Positions 1 through 8,870 of a stretch of DNA of 33,832 nt are shown here, piece by piece. Position numbers and translations under genes: made by a program. The stretch is from positions 1-33,832 of the forward strand of contig JAIOHU010000209.1 of NCBI GenBank assembly GCA_019912845.1, in the 5' to 3' direction. A model generated the notes under the pieces. It did not search any database. It was not told the DNA's origin and saw only the letters and a list, made by a program, of their open reading frames with translations. The DNA comes from a bacterium (GTDB lineage Bacteria; Electryoneota; Electryoneia; Electryoneales; Electryoneaceae). The first letter of the stretch is position 1, and the number at the start of each line of letters is the position of its first letter.

Positions 1-2978
1 ATAATCACTGGTTGCAGTGGTTGATCACGCCAGTTCTAGATTTCAGCGAGATTGAAATGGCAACGCTCAGCTTCCAGATGCGCATGATGTTTGAACCACC
101 TGTTGATGTTACTGTCGAAGGTTATGATGGATGGGATACTGCCAATGTATGGGCTTCACCTGATGGTGGTGAAACCTGGGAAGTCATTTATCCCGCTGAA
201 GGTCCTGAATATACCTTTGAATCTTCCTACGCCTTCGGTTTTGAATGGGGCATGGGAGTTGGTATCCCCGGCTGGGGTGGGCTCTATCCCGATTGGGAAG
301 AGAGCGTGTTTGATCTGTCTGAATATGCCGGCAATGAAGCCGTGCGGGTAAAAATTGCATTCTGCAGCGATCCCGCAGCATGTACCGATGATGCACAGGG
401 AGATCCTACCTGGACAGGAATTCAAGTTGATGACATTCAGGTTTTCGATGGCAACGAAGAAGTATTGTTTTTCGACAACGCTGATGGCGACAATATTGGC
501 GGTGAGTTGATCCCGTTCAGCGGGTTGGCAAATCTGCTGGAAAATCAATGGAGTGTAATCGAAACCGAGGACGCCTGGTCGGGCACCCATCTTATGGGTA
601 TTGAGGACATCGGTGTCGGTTTTACCCATTTCTATCAATCTGATATAATCGACCTATCAGATGTTGCAGAAGAATCGGTTGCCCGATTGAACGTTGCTGT
701 AAAGGGAATGTGGGATCACCCAAATCCAACACAGGTTTTCTGGACTGTAAAAATCAAACCGGAAGATGAAGACACATGGTATTTTGCTGAGTATCCCTAT
801 AGCGATACTCCTGGACCTGATACGGTCTACACTTCCGCCCCTGATGACTGGCAGTTGGTAACCGAAGCATTTGATGCCGATTGGGATTTGGAACCCTACC
901 ACGATCAGCAAATTCAGATCAGAGTTGAATTTACATCACCTCTTGAAGAATTTAATGAGGGTGATAATTTCATCTATTTCGACGATTTCATGGTGGAAAG
1001 TTTTGGATTCCCTCATGATGTTGGTGCGCATACTCCAATGATCCCCTTCCCGAACACTGTCAATTATGTTATCGAGGGGTATGTCAGCATAGAAAACTTC
1101 GGAGCCAACCCTGAAAGTTTCACTGGTGTGTGGTATAATCCCAGCCCGCATACATTCAGCCCACGGTTTAACCTCGATGTAGGTGAGGTTGATACTCGAA
1201 TGCTTGATGTGGATGATGATGATGAGATCGATGGCTGGATGCCAACTGAAGAGGGTACCTATGAAGTACGTGCTCGTGTTGTTCTGCAAGGTGATGATAA
1301 CGGTGGCAACAATGTAAGCACTATTATCCCTGTGGAGGTTCGTGAGGAGGGATCTTACGAACTCGGTTATGATACACGTGTGCCGGTTGGTGCAACTGAT
1401 ATGTTTGGTTCGGGTGACGGAACAGTGACGCATTTCATGATACCTGACAACATACCTGAATTCTCGGTGCAGTATCTGCGTTTGATGTGGGATGATGATT
1501 TTCCAGAAGAATCTTATGAGGTAACCCTTCACTTCATGGAAGGTGGAGATGAACCACCAGTTGATTTTGCGACGCGAACAATCACCGTAACAGAAGCGAA
1601 TGCTTATCCAAACTGGCAGCAGATAAACATCTCCAATCTGATGGAATATCAGCAGTTTACAGGTGATTTCTGGATAGCTGTTGAGATTACAGAAGAATCA
1701 GGGTACCCCCACCTGATGACAACCGAACGTGGATTGGGTGTTGATCATCATTTTGCGGAGATAGATGGTGAGATGATCGACCCTGAATTTGACTTTATGA
1801 TTCGTGTGCTTGGCTTTGAAGGCGAAGGTCCAACAGATTTCACCATGGATATTCCAATTCAAGCCAACTACTTCGAGCTGGTTTCAACCTATGTAGATCC
1901 TGAATCATTGACTCCTGGATTTGTCTTCGGCAGTATTGAATCGCTGGTAATCGCTTACCAGAATGACGGTAGTATTTTCATTCCACCGTTCATTGATACA
2001 ATTCTTGCAATTGATCTTTTGCAGGGCTATCGGGTGTTTGCTACTGCGGATGAGACATGGACAGTCGAAGGTCCATATCTCGATACGATGATGGAATATA
2101 CCCTTTCACCCAACCAGTGGAACTGGATATCCTATCCTTTCAATGTCCCATTGAATGTGGAAACCGCTCTTGAATCTATTGCGGACGATATCGTAATTCT
2201 TCAGGCGGACGATGGCAGGTTCTGGATTCCCAATTTTGTGAATACGGTTGATGATATGATTCCCGGTGAGGGCTACATGGTCTTCCTCGAAGATGGTGTG
2301 ACTTTCCAGTATAACCAACCCGCACAACGTGCCGCAGGATCAACTACACCAAAGCAGGAATTAGCCTTTGCACCACATGCGCCTCAGCCAACTGGTCTAC
2401 CCTATGCAGTATTGGTAGAGTTGGACGAGAGCTTTGAGAATACTTCCCCCGCAATCGTTGAGCTATATGATGGTAATATTTTAGTTGGTGCCAGCATCGT
2501 TCAGGAAAATTCAATGGTTCCTCTAATCGCCTGGGAAGGTTCACCAGAACATGATTTAAAGGGATTTGTCCAGGGTAATTCAATCCGCGTGCAGGTACTG
2601 GATCAAAGTGGTGATCTGATTCCGATTGAGCAGCCTGTAACAACCTCAAAATTTGGTTCTGAGCCTTATGGCAGCTTGACCTTGAGCACACAAAATACTC
2701 ACTCAATTCCAACGTCTTTCAGCATGGAAGATGCGTACCCTAATCCGTTCAATCCAACTGTTACCATACCATTCGCCATTCCACAAGATGGTATGGTGGA
2801 ATTTACTGTGTTTGATCTTCTGGGACGTGTTGTTCTGGAAGAATCCGATAGATTTGAAGCCGGACAACACCGCCGAACATTTGATTTGGCATCGAACTAT
2901 TCGGTGAGTGGTGTCTACTTCCTGCAGCTGCGCTTCGAACAGCAAGTTCTACGTCAAAAAGTATTGCTGCTGAAGTGA
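1..2978 (+). CDS. Large secreted T9SS cargo protein, 5' end outside window
   Basis: The reading frame is already open at base 3 (NHWLQWLITPVLDF...), so the true start lies upstream; about 990 C-terminal residues are visible. The first ~145 residues look like a MAM/immune-inhibitor-A type beta-sandwich: 'WLITPVLDFS' start, 'SPDGGETWEVI', then 'YAGNEAVRVKIAF' and 'GIQVDDIQVFDG'. A second sandwich of the same style follows (about residues 150-335), ending 'FIYFDDFMVESFGFP'. A CARDB-like segment comes next (about 340-450). At about residues 620-770 there is a paired module with 'LLQGYRVFATAD', 'WNWISYPFNVP' and 'GEGYMVFLEDG'. The last ~80 residues are a type A T9SS sorting domain ('DAYPNPFNPTVTIPF', 'FDLLGRVV', 'GVYFLQLR'). 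The role is probably as a cell-surface or secreted protein. No catalytic motif is visible, so any enzyme domain would be in the missing N-terminus. Confidence 0.9.
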   Translation, partial: NHWLQWLITPVLDFSEIEMATLSFQMRMMFEPPVDVTVEGYDGWDTANVWASPDGGETWEVIYPAEGPEYTFESSYAFGFEWGMGVGIPGWGGLYPDWEESVFDLSEYAGNEAVRVKIAFCSDPAACTDDAQGDPTWTGIQVDDIQVFDGNEEVLFFDNADGDNIGGELIPFSGLANLLENQWSVIETEDAWSGTHLMGIEDIGVGFTHFYQSDIIDLSDVAEESVARLNVAVKGMWDHPNPTQVFWTVKIKPEDEDTWYFAEYPYSDTPGPDTVYTSAPDDWQLVTEAFDADWDLEPYHDQQIQIRVEFTSPLEEFNEGDNFIYFDDFMVESFGFPHDVGAHTPMIPFPNTVNYVIEGYVSIENFGANPESFTGVWYNPSPHTFSPRFNLDVGEVDTRMLDVDDDDEIDGWMPTEEGTYEVRARVVLQGDDNGGNNVSTIIPVEVREEGSYELGYDTRVPVGATDMFGSGDGTVTHFMIPDNIPEFSVQYLRLMWDDDFPEESYEVTLHFMEGGDEPPVDFATRTITVTEANAYPNWQQINISNLMEYQQFTGDFWIAVEITEESGYPHLMTTERGLGVDHHFAEIDGEMIDPEFDFMIRVLGFEGEGPTDFTMDIPIQANYFELVSTYVDPESLTPGFVFGSIESLVIAYQNDGSIFIPPFIDTILAIDLLQGYRVFATADETWTVEGPYLDTMMEYTLSPNQWNWISYPFNVPLNVETALESIADDIVILQADDGRFWIPNFVNTVDDMIPGEGYMVFLEDGVTFQYNQPAQRAAGSTTPKQELAFAPHAPQPTGLPYAVLVELDESFENTSPAIVELYDGNILVGASIVQENSMVPLIAWEGSPEHDLKGFVQGNSIRVQVLDQSGDLIPIEQPVTTSKFGSEPYGSLTLSTQNTHSIPTSFSMEDAYPNPFNPTVTIPFAIPQDGMVEFTVFDLLGRVVLEESDRFEAGQHRRTFDLASNYSVSGVYFLQLRFEQQVLRQKVLLLK

Positions 2979-3001
2979 CGTGTTGCTCCTTAACACGAAA
3001 G

Positions 3002-3039
3002 AAGGGGAGTCGGTCCACAGACTCCCCTTTGCTCTTTTA
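3002..3039. terminator. Shared Rho-independent terminator between convergent genes
   Basis: A 10-bp perfect stem (3002-3011 with 3020-3029, 8-base loop) is followed by a T-rich stretch (gctctttt) on the plus strand and a C/T-rich stretch on the minus strand. It lies between two convergent genes, so it probably ends both transcripts. Confidence 0.8.
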
Positions 3040-3066
3040 AAGTATTTTTGATTTAAGAGTTAATTG

Positions 3067-4110
3067 TCAGAATGTATACGTCATCTCGAAGGCTATCATC
3101 GAGGTTGATGCTTCAGATTTTCCCGTGTTGTCGGTAAAGACATCCTCGCTCGACATATCCATCCTGTATTCAATCAATGCTCCCAGTCCTTCACCCAGTA
3201 CAAAAGTTGGAGCTAAAGTAAATGATGATCTTGTTTGTTCTGAAAACAGTGGTTGACCAGCGGAATTAAAAAGATCAACACCTTCGTCATTTTTTACTTC
3301 AAATATGTATGTGTCGCTGTCCATGAACATATCATAACGAAGTGTCAATCCCATCCAATCCATGAAGTCATAGTGACTCATTACCATAAAACCTGACCAG
3401 CCATAATCATTTGTACCATCATCGATAGTCCCCATGTTGTATTCCGCGCCGATGAGGAGGTTTTCTATTAGAGTGCAGGTAACATCTACATCCAGGACAC
3501 TCTTTACTGTGGTTTGAGATGTATCATCCACACCTGAAATGTATGAAACTCCAAAACCACCAAAATGTTCATCCATGAACCCCAGACGTCCACCGAAAGT
3601 TTTTGTGCCATTGATATCAGTATTCTGATCCCAGCCGTTGACGGCGTAAACACTCAGATCAAGTCCCATTCCCAATGGTGCACTGCACATCAGACCAGTG
3701 AGATTCGTCGGCAGACCATAGTCAAACAGCAGCGAATGTGAGAATTGGTACATATCAGGTGCATCAAGCAATTCGAAGCCTATAGGTGCATTAAATTTAC
3801 CAAGAGTGAAGGTTAGCATTTCCAAGTTGGGAAAGCTGTATTGCAGGAAACCCTGTTCAAAATCAACACTCGACCCTCCAGCACCATCATTTACCCATTC
3901 CAGATCAGCTCTCAGGTAGGCATTTTCATTGATACATCGAGCAATATCCAGCTCAACCTGATCCAATCCGAATGTATCTGAGGATTTTGCTATGGTTCCT
4001 GAGTAGCTCGCATCCACAAATCCGGAGATGGTTGTTGAATTATCCTCAGCCAGAGCTGTCACTACCAACAGCAAAGACAGCACAATAAATAAGATTCCTG
4101 TTCTTTTCAT
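3067..4110 (-). CDS. Outer-membrane beta-barrel, BBP2/OmpL-like porin
   Basis: 347 residues. A clear signal peptide (MKRTGILFIVLSLLLVVTALA) is followed by 'ISGFVDASYSG', the usual first strand of porin-like barrels. The rest is alternating amphipathic strands, and the protein ends in Phe ('MTYTF'), the C-terminal signal of outer-membrane barrels. 'LGKFNAPIGFELLDAPDMY' resembles the BBP2 (putative beta-barrel porin-2, OmpL-like) family. The ATG has a good site (aggga, 12 bases upstream) and starts 17 bases after the ammonium transporter stop, so the two are probably co-transcribed. The inferred role is passage of ammonium or another small nutrient through the outer membrane for the Amt protein. 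The barrel fold is well supported; the substrate is a guess from context. Confidence 0.8.
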   Translation of the reverse strand: MKRTGILFIVLSLLLVVTALAEDNSTTISGFVDASYSGTIAKSSDTFGLDQVELDIARCINENAYLRADLEWVNDGAGGSSVDFEQGFLQYSFPNLEMLTFTLGKFNAPIGFELLDAPDMYQFSHSLLFDYGLPTNLTGLMCSAPLGMGLDLSVYAVNGWDQNTDINGTKTFGGRLGFMDEHFGGFGVSYISGVDDTSQTTVKSVLDVDVTCTLIENLLIGAEYNMGTIDDGTNDYGWSGFMVMSHYDFMDWMGLTLRYDMFMDSDTYIFEVKNDEGVDLFNSAGQPLFSEQTRSSFTLAPTFVLGEGLGALIEYRMDMSSEDVFTDNTGKSEASTSMIAFEMTYTF

Positions 4111-4127
4111 GATTATCTCCCTGTTTT

Positions 4128-5342
4128 CTATATTCCGTGTTCGTAAGCACTTTCACCATGCAATGTGATATCAAGCCCTGATTCTTCTTCAACATCACTG
4201 GTGCGAACCGGGAATACTTTGTTGATCAACCAAAGCATCACATAAGTAAATACAAAGGCATAAATTGATGAAACGACAACTGCAACAATCTGTTTCATCA
4301 GGAAGGACGATCCACCGTGGATAAGACCATCCGCACCAGCGGCGTTGATCGCAGTAGAGCCCAAGACACCAAGCATGATTATCCCCAATGCTCCACCTAC
4401 ACCGTGAACACCCCAGACATCAAGGGAGTCATCCCATCCCAGTTTGTTTTTCATACTTACTGCGAAATAACAGACAACACCTGCAACGATTCCGATAATA
4501 GCAGCACTTCCCGTAGAGACAAATGCTGCGGCTGGAGTTATTGTCGCCAATCCAGCAACTGCACCAGTCAGCAAACCAACAAATTTTGGTTTTTTCTCGA
4601 GCACCCATGCAATCATCAGCCAGGAAATAGCAGCAAAAGAAGCTGCAATATCAGTATTAATGAATGCAAGCGCAGTGATTGAATCCACCTGTAATTCACT
4701 TCCTGCATTAAATCCATACCAGCCGAACCAGAGTAATCCTGTACCAAGTGCGACAAGTGGGATACTGTGCGGAACACTATCTTCAAACCTTCGTTTGCCT
4801 ACAAACAACACCGATGCCAGTGCTGCCATTCCAGCGATATTATGTACAGCGATACCTCCAGCAAAATCGAGTACACCCCATTTTGCAAGTAATCCACCAC
4901 CCCAGATCATGTGTACAAACGGGAAATATACCAGTAGCAGCCACAGTACAAGGAAAACCAGATAAGCCGGGAAACGGACTCTGTTGGAAAATGCACCTGT
5001 AATCAATGCGGGTGTGATAATGGCAAACATCATCTGGTATGCAACAAATACAAGCATAGGAATATGACCGTCACCAAAGGGTGTGTCCGGCCCGATACCC
5101 CTCAAAAATGCCATATCGAGATTGCCAATTATTCCACCCTCTCCACCACTGAAGCAGAGCGAAAATCCAACAACATACCAAAGAATTGTCGTCACACCCA
5201 TGGAGACAAAACTCTGGATCATTATGGATAATACATTTTTTCTTCCGACCAGTCCACCATAAAAAAATGCCAGACCAGGTGTCATTAACATCACCAGGCT
5301 GGTGGCAACGAGCATAAAACCCGTATGTCCTGCATCAAACAT
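4128..5342 (-). CDS. amt: Ammonium transporter, Amt/Mep/Rh family
   Basis: 404 residues with about eleven hydrophobic segments, the family's usual size. It starts directly in the first membrane span, without the cleaved signal of E. coli AmtB. The twin pore histidines are present: His167 in 'FAGGIAVHNIAG' and His313 in 'DVWGVHGVGGALG'. 'FFYGGLVGRKNVLS' and 'WYGFNAGSEL' are also family signatures. It would conduct NH4+/NH3 across the inner membrane. A strong ribosome site (gggaggga) precedes the ATG. No glnB/glnK gene follows, unlike the common amt-glnK arrangement; a porin gene follows instead. A two-component pair lies upstream in the same direction, 147 bases away. Confidence 0.97.
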   Translation of the reverse strand: MFDAGHTGFMLVATSLVMLMTPGLAFFYGGLVGRKNVLSIMIQSFVSMGVTTILWYVVGFSLCFSGGEGGIIGNLDMAFLRGIGPDTPFGDGHIPMLVFVAYQMMFAIITPALITGAFSNRVRFPAYLVFLVLWLLLVYFPFVHMIWGGGLLAKWGVLDFAGGIAVHNIAGMAALASVLFVGKRRFEDSVPHSIPLVALGTGLLWFGWYGFNAGSELQVDSITALAFINTDIAASFAAISWLMIAWVLEKKPKFVGLLTGAVAGLATITPAAAFVSTGSAAIIGIVAGVVCYFAVSMKNKLGWDDSLDVWGVHGVGGALGIIMLGVLGSTAINAAGADGLIHGGSSFLMKQIVAVVVSSIYAFVFTYVMLWLINKVFPVRTSDVEEESGLDITLHGESAYEHGI

Positions 5343-5431
5343 TTCACTTCCCTCCCATGAGAATGAGTATTTGAAATAAAGGGATTTTCATCCTTCGGAA
5401 AGATGGGTTGTGAAATGTTTCTCACACAATC

Positions 5432-5463
5432 GGGGAATTCCTTAGAAAAATGGTGGGAATCCC
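5432..5463. promoter_or_regulatory. Two GGGAATYCC near-palindromes, candidate amt operator
   Basis: In the gap between the response-regulator stop and the amt start, gggaattcc (5433-5441) and gggaatccc (5455-5463) are spaced 22 bp start to start, about two helical turns. They lie 91-121 bases upstream of the amt ATG, a plausible place for an activator such as the adjacent NarL-type regulator. This rests on sequence pattern and position only; I found no convincing -35/-10 pair. Confidence 0.3.
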
Positions 5464-5489
5464 TTACCTAACTCGTTTTTGATTTCAGG

Positions 5490-6137
5490 TTATTCCAGAG
5501 AGGTCAGACCTTCTCGAATTGCGTACTTGGTAAGTTCTGCAACATTGCGAAGGTTCAGCTTATCCATTATTTGTTTACGGTGGGATTCGATGGTTTTTAT
5601 GCTGACTTCAAGATGATCTGCAATCTCACGGGTTGCATTCCCTTCAGCAATTTGCTGCAAGACTTCGCGTTCCCTAGTAGACAAGATGGTAAAGGCAGAA
5701 GATTTCTCGTCATCCCTGAGAATATAATCTCGTACAACGGTATCAGCGATTTCGTCGCTCAAGTGAATCTTACGTTGCATAGCACTATCGATGGCTTGGA
5801 GGAGTTCAGTAAATTCCGAATCTTTTAGTAGATACCCCAATGCACCTGCTTTTAACGCTTCTTTTACATATCTACGATCTGAGTGCATGGACAGGATAAT
5901 GATTCGCAGTTCCGGGTTTTCAGACAGTAAACGTCGGGTGATTTCGATTCCATTCAAACCGGGCATGGAAATATCCAGGATAAGAATATCCGGGTTGCTT
6001 TCATGAACGACCTTGAGTACAGCGTGACCATCCTCCGCTTCGCCCACAACTTCCATGTCTCTGCGGTTTTGCAACAATGGACGCAAGCCATCACGCAGCA
6101 TTTTATGGTCGTCCGCCAGTACAATCTTAATTGCCAA
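5490..6137 (-). CDS. NarL/FixJ-family response regulator
   Basis: 215 residues: receiver domain (about 1-120) and LuxR-type helix-turn-helix (about 145-210). Receiver landmarks are the acidic pair Asp9/Asp10, the phospho-acceptor Asp55 in 'ILILDISMPGLNG', and the conserved Lys in 'GYLLKDSE'. The HTH carries 'LSTREREVLQQIAEGN' and 'SIKTIESHRKQIMDKL'. It would be phosphorylated by the kinase encoded just upstream and bind DNA as a dimer. The start is TTG: its ribosome site (ggagg) lies inside the end of the kinase gene and only 2 bases separate the kinase stop from this start, so translation is probably coupled. The nearest downstream target candidate is amt. Confidence 0.95.
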   Translation of the reverse strand: MAIKIVLADDHKMLRDGLRPLLQNRRDMEVVGEAEDGHAVLKVVHESNPDILILDISMPGLNGIEITRRLLSENPELRIIILSMHSDRRYVKEALKAGALGYLLKDSEFTELLQAIDSAMQRKIHLSDEIADTVVRDYILRDDEKSSAFTILSTREREVLQQIAEGNATREIADHLEVSIKTIESHRKQIMDKLNLRNVAELTKYAIREGLTSLE

Positions 6138-6139
6138 AC

Positions 6140-7333
6140 CTAGCCCTCCTTATTTGGTAATACCATAGTTGCTTTGCATCCATTTCCGGGTGAGGTAATG
6201 ATTTCCAACTGTCCGCCGAGATGAAGGAGACGTTCTCTTATACTGAATAAACCGAATTGCATTTTGTCAGCATCATATTCCAGATCATTAACAAGTGAAA
6301 ATCCTTTTCCAGAGTCATCAATTGAAATTCTGAGGGAATTTGCGTAGGAAATGCTGGAAACGCGAAACGATTTCACACCGGAATGTTTTATGGCGTTAAG
6401 AAGTAATTCTCGCACAGATTTGAAAATCAAGACTTTCACCTCATCACTGAAGGTCGGAAGTATACCTTTAAACTTTAGTTTGATTTTAACCTCATGCTTA
6501 CTCTCAAATTGTTCCGAAAGCCACTCGATTGCAGATTCCAAACCAAGTTCATACAACACAGGCGGGCTTAATTCGAAGGTGAGGGTGCGAGTATAGTTAA
6601 TCGCCTGATTGAGGAGTGTGATGATCTCATCCAGGGTTGAGTTATGACCACTGAAGATATTCTCGCCTCTAAAACCCAGCATCTTCTTTTTAACAAATGC
6701 TAAAGCCTGACCGAGATGGTCATGCAAATCGGATGCAATTTCCCGTCGTTCTCTTTCCTCAATAAGTGATACCTGCAATGCCAGTTGCTGAAGTTGTTGC
6801 TGATAGCTTTGTAGCTTCTCTTTTGTGTGTAAGTGTTCTTCTATTTCAGTTCTGAGGTTTACATTAATTTCACGTAGGTTTTGGGTTTGCTCATTAACTC
6901 GTTTTTCCAGGCTATTTTTCGCATTTTCGAGTGCTGCATCGTCCATTCGGTGCTGAATGAAATACTTCAGCATTTCGGTGAAAGAGTTGATTAATGCTCT
7001 CTCTTCCGCAAGAAATGGTCCTTCGACTGATTCAGGACGTTCCTCCAGATAAAAAACTTCGACTACTCCAATTTCTCTGTTTTCTACGAAAATACTTGAT
7101 GATTGACACCACCTTGTAATGGCAAAGTTCGGGCTGACATATTTTTGATCGTTGACAATGATTCTAGCTGCTGTTATTTCAGGATATTGCCAGGCGGGTG
7201 GCAAGTAACAAACCAACTCAGTGCACACTTCCTCAACACTTTTTTTGTGATCCTGCAGGATCTTTGCAGTATTGTGAAGCAGGTTCAGCTCTTTGATTCG
7301 TTCTTTGAGGTGATGTTCTACTGTGTTATCCAT
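6140..7333 (-). CDS. Soluble sensor histidine kinase, NarX-type (HisKA_3)
   Basis: 397 residues without a membrane segment. The N-terminal ~125 residues have a GAF-like pattern, followed by a coiled coil (about 135-190). The HisKA_3 dimerisation and phospho-acceptor motif has His204 in 'REIASDLHDHLGQ'. The ATPase domain has its N box at Asn313 ('ELLLNAIKHSG'), G1 at 'DDSGKGF' (339-345) and G2 at 'FGLFSIRERL'. It should phosphorylate the adjacent response regulator in response to a cytoplasmic signal or a partner protein. The lack of membrane spans argues against direct external sensing. The ligand of the N-terminal domain is unknown. The family call is firm; the link to ammonium is inferred from position only. 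Confidence 0.93.
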   Translation of the reverse strand: MDNTVEHHLKERIKELNLLHNTAKILQDHKKSVEEVCTELVCYLPPAWQYPEITAARIIVNDQKYVSPNFAITRWCQSSSIFVENREIGVVEVFYLEERPESVEGPFLAEERALINSFTEMLKYFIQHRMDDAALENAKNSLEKRVNEQTQNLREINVNLRTEIEEHLHTKEKLQSYQQQLQQLALQVSLIEERERREIASDLHDHLGQALAFVKKKMLGFRGENIFSGHNSTLDEIITLLNQAINYTRTLTFELSPPVLYELGLESAIEWLSEQFESKHEVKIKLKFKGILPTFSDEVKVLIFKSVRELLLNAIKHSGVKSFRVSSISYANSLRISIDDSGKGFSLVNDLEYDADKMQFGLFSIRERLLHLGGQLEIITSPGNGCKATMVLPNKEG

Positions 7334-7517
7334 TGGTCGATAGTCTTGTTTAAGTAAAAAAAGGAATATAAGTGAATTTTGAACTCTAGAGTGAGTGATT
7401 CGGTCTCCCCGATAATAGGTCTCTATTTTTTCTGGTTTTCAAGTGAACTATTAACCTGTATCCGAGTAGAAATGGCATAGGACGAAAATTTGATAAATAT
7501 GGAAGTTTTGAGGAAGA

Positions 7518-8195
7518 ATGGGATTGTTCAAGTTATACAAAAAGATTTTCATTGATCGTAATATCTCAAATAGATCACCTGATTTAACACAGGATGTTGA
7601 TCGGTCGCGAAGAAATCTCTTCGTGAATGTTTCTAATCCTGTGATCGCAATTCAATCTCTATTTGCGGTAATACTAATTTTCAGCATCGTTCTACTCTCA
7701 TGTTCGACAGCAATTTCTGCAGAGAGTGAAAACAACACAACTAAGTTCGAGACAATGAATAATGAGAATTCAGCTATGTTGATTGATGTAACTCCTGAAG
7801 AGATCACTCAATTAATTAAAAACAGTAAAGCGAAGGCTACGTTGGTGAATGTCTGGGCGACCTGGTGCATGCCCTGCCGTGAAGAATTTCCCGACTTGGT
7901 CAAACTTCAAGCAGATCTGAGAGACAAGGGCTTCCGTCTCATATTTATATCAGCGGATTTTGATCGGGCCGTGCCCGAAGCGAAGAAGTTTCTCGAGCAA
8001 CAGGGAGTTGATTATACAACCTACCGTAAGGTGGGAAAAGATATGGATTTCATTAACAGTTTGAACCCTGACTGGAATGGCTCACTACCGGGATCATTTT
8101 TATATAATGAAGCAGGGGAGCAGGTTTACTTCTGGCAGGGAAAAGAAACTTACGAAGAGTTCAAAAAACATATCCTTCCATTACTAGAAGGATAA
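7518..8195 (+). CDS. TlpA-like thioredoxin-fold protein, membrane- or lipid-anchored
   Basis: 225 residues. The thioredoxin fold runs from about residue 85 with 'NVWATWCMPCREEFPDL'; the redox pair is Cys117/Cys120 in a WCMPC site, as in TlpA/ResA proteins. The cis-Pro region is 'GSLPGSFLYNEAG'. A hydrophobic span (about 42-61) ends in 'IVLLSC', which can be read as a lipobox. The 40-residue polar stretch before it is unusually long for a lipoprotein signal. The ATG at 7518 has a fair ribosome site (gaggaag); a GTG at 7623 would give a more normal signal but has a poorer one. The likely job is reducing disulfides or aiding cytochrome c assembly in the periplasm. A second thioredoxin-fold gene follows after 16 bases, so they are probably one operon. 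Confidence 0.9.
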   Translation: MGLFKLYKKIFIDRNISNRSPDLTQDVDRSRRNLFVNVSNPVIAIQSLFAVILIFSIVLLSCSTAISAESENNTTKFETMNNENSAMLIDVTPEEITQLIKNSKAKATLVNVWATWCMPCREEFPDLVKLQADLRDKGFRLIFISADFDRAVPEAKKFLEQQGVDYTTYRKVGKDMDFINSLNPDWNGSLPGSFLYNEAGEQVYFWQGKETYEEFKKHILPLLEG

Positions 8196-8211
8196 TTCAG
8201 GAGGAGATAAT

Positions 8212-8814
8212 ATGAAGAAAATAATTTTGAGTCTAGTTTTGGTAAGCGCGTTAATCGGAGGAGTAATGGCTGGAGAAGGTATTGGTCTCGGGGAAAATAT
8301 CCCGATGGCAAATGAAAAAATGATGAACATTGACAACAACAAACTTTCCATTGCGGATGTAAAAGGTGAACATGGCACCCTTGTTATGTTTTCCTGCAAC
8401 CACTGCCCCTGGGTAAAAGCATGGGAAACGAGAATAGCCTCCATCTGTAATGAATATATGGAAAAAGGATTTGGTGTTATAGTAATCAACTCCAACGATC
8501 CATCTGCTTATGAAGACGACAGCTTTGAGTCGATGGTCAAGCGTGCAGCGGAGATGGGCTTCAAATTTCCCTATGTAGTGGACAGCACCTCTGAAGTAGC
8601 AAAAGCATTTGGTGCCAGTAAAACACCTGAAGTCTATCTTTTCAATGAGCAGGATAAACTTGTTTATCATGGAGCAATTGATGATAACGCTCAGGAAGCC
8701 GATAAGGTGGAGAACCATTACTTGATCAACGCTCTCAACAGTGTAATGAGCGATGAAAAACCTGCCATGCAGGAGACCAAGGCATTGGGTTGCGGTATCA
8801 AATTCAGATCGTGA
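8212..8814 (+). CDS. Exported thioredoxin/peroxiredoxin-like protein (CNHCPW)
   Basis: 200 residues. Signal peptide (MKKIILSLVLVSALIGGVMA) followed by an AhpC/TSA-like thioredoxin fold. The active-site region is 'MFSCNHCPWVKAW', a CxxC-containing motif of the thioredoxin-family proteins often annotated as redoxin or peroxiredoxin-like. 'VINSNDPSAYEDDSFESM', 'FPYVVDSTSEVAKAFGA' and 'TPEVYLFNEQDKLVYHG' are the other family blocks, and 'LGCGIKFR' is the typical C-terminus with a third conserved Cys. It is likely a periplasmic thiol oxidoreductase or peroxidase. A strong ribosome site (aggagga) decides the start. The preceding TlpA-like protein could be its reducing partner (inference). Confidence 0.88.
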   Translation: MKKIILSLVLVSALIGGVMAGEGIGLGENIPMANEKMMNIDNNKLSIADVKGEHGTLVMFSCNHCPWVKAWETRIASICNEYMEKGFGVIVINSNDPSAYEDDSFESMVKRAAEMGFKFPYVVDSTSEVAKAFGASKTPEVYLFNEQDKLVYHGAIDDNAQEADKVENHYLINALNSVMSDEKPAMQETKALGCGIKFRS

Positions 8815-8839
8815 TGGCGAGCAATACTCTAAGCATAAT

Positions 8840-8870
8840 AACGACCGGAAATCACCGGTCGTTTCTCTTT
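8840..8870 (+). terminator. Rho-independent terminator of the thioredoxin-fold operon
   Basis: A perfect 9-bp stem (8840-8848 with 8855-8863, 6-base loop), GC-rich, followed by 'tctcttt', 25 bases after the stop of the preceding gene. Confidence 0.85.

Noticed and set aside
936..1532. Open frame of 198 codons on the minus strand inside the first T9SS gene
   Set aside because: No ribosome site and no family pattern; the plus-strand frame has convincing domains throughout.
5343..5489. Sigma-54 promoter for amt
   Set aside because: No GG-N10-GC type -24/-12 element in a suitable place on the minus strand.
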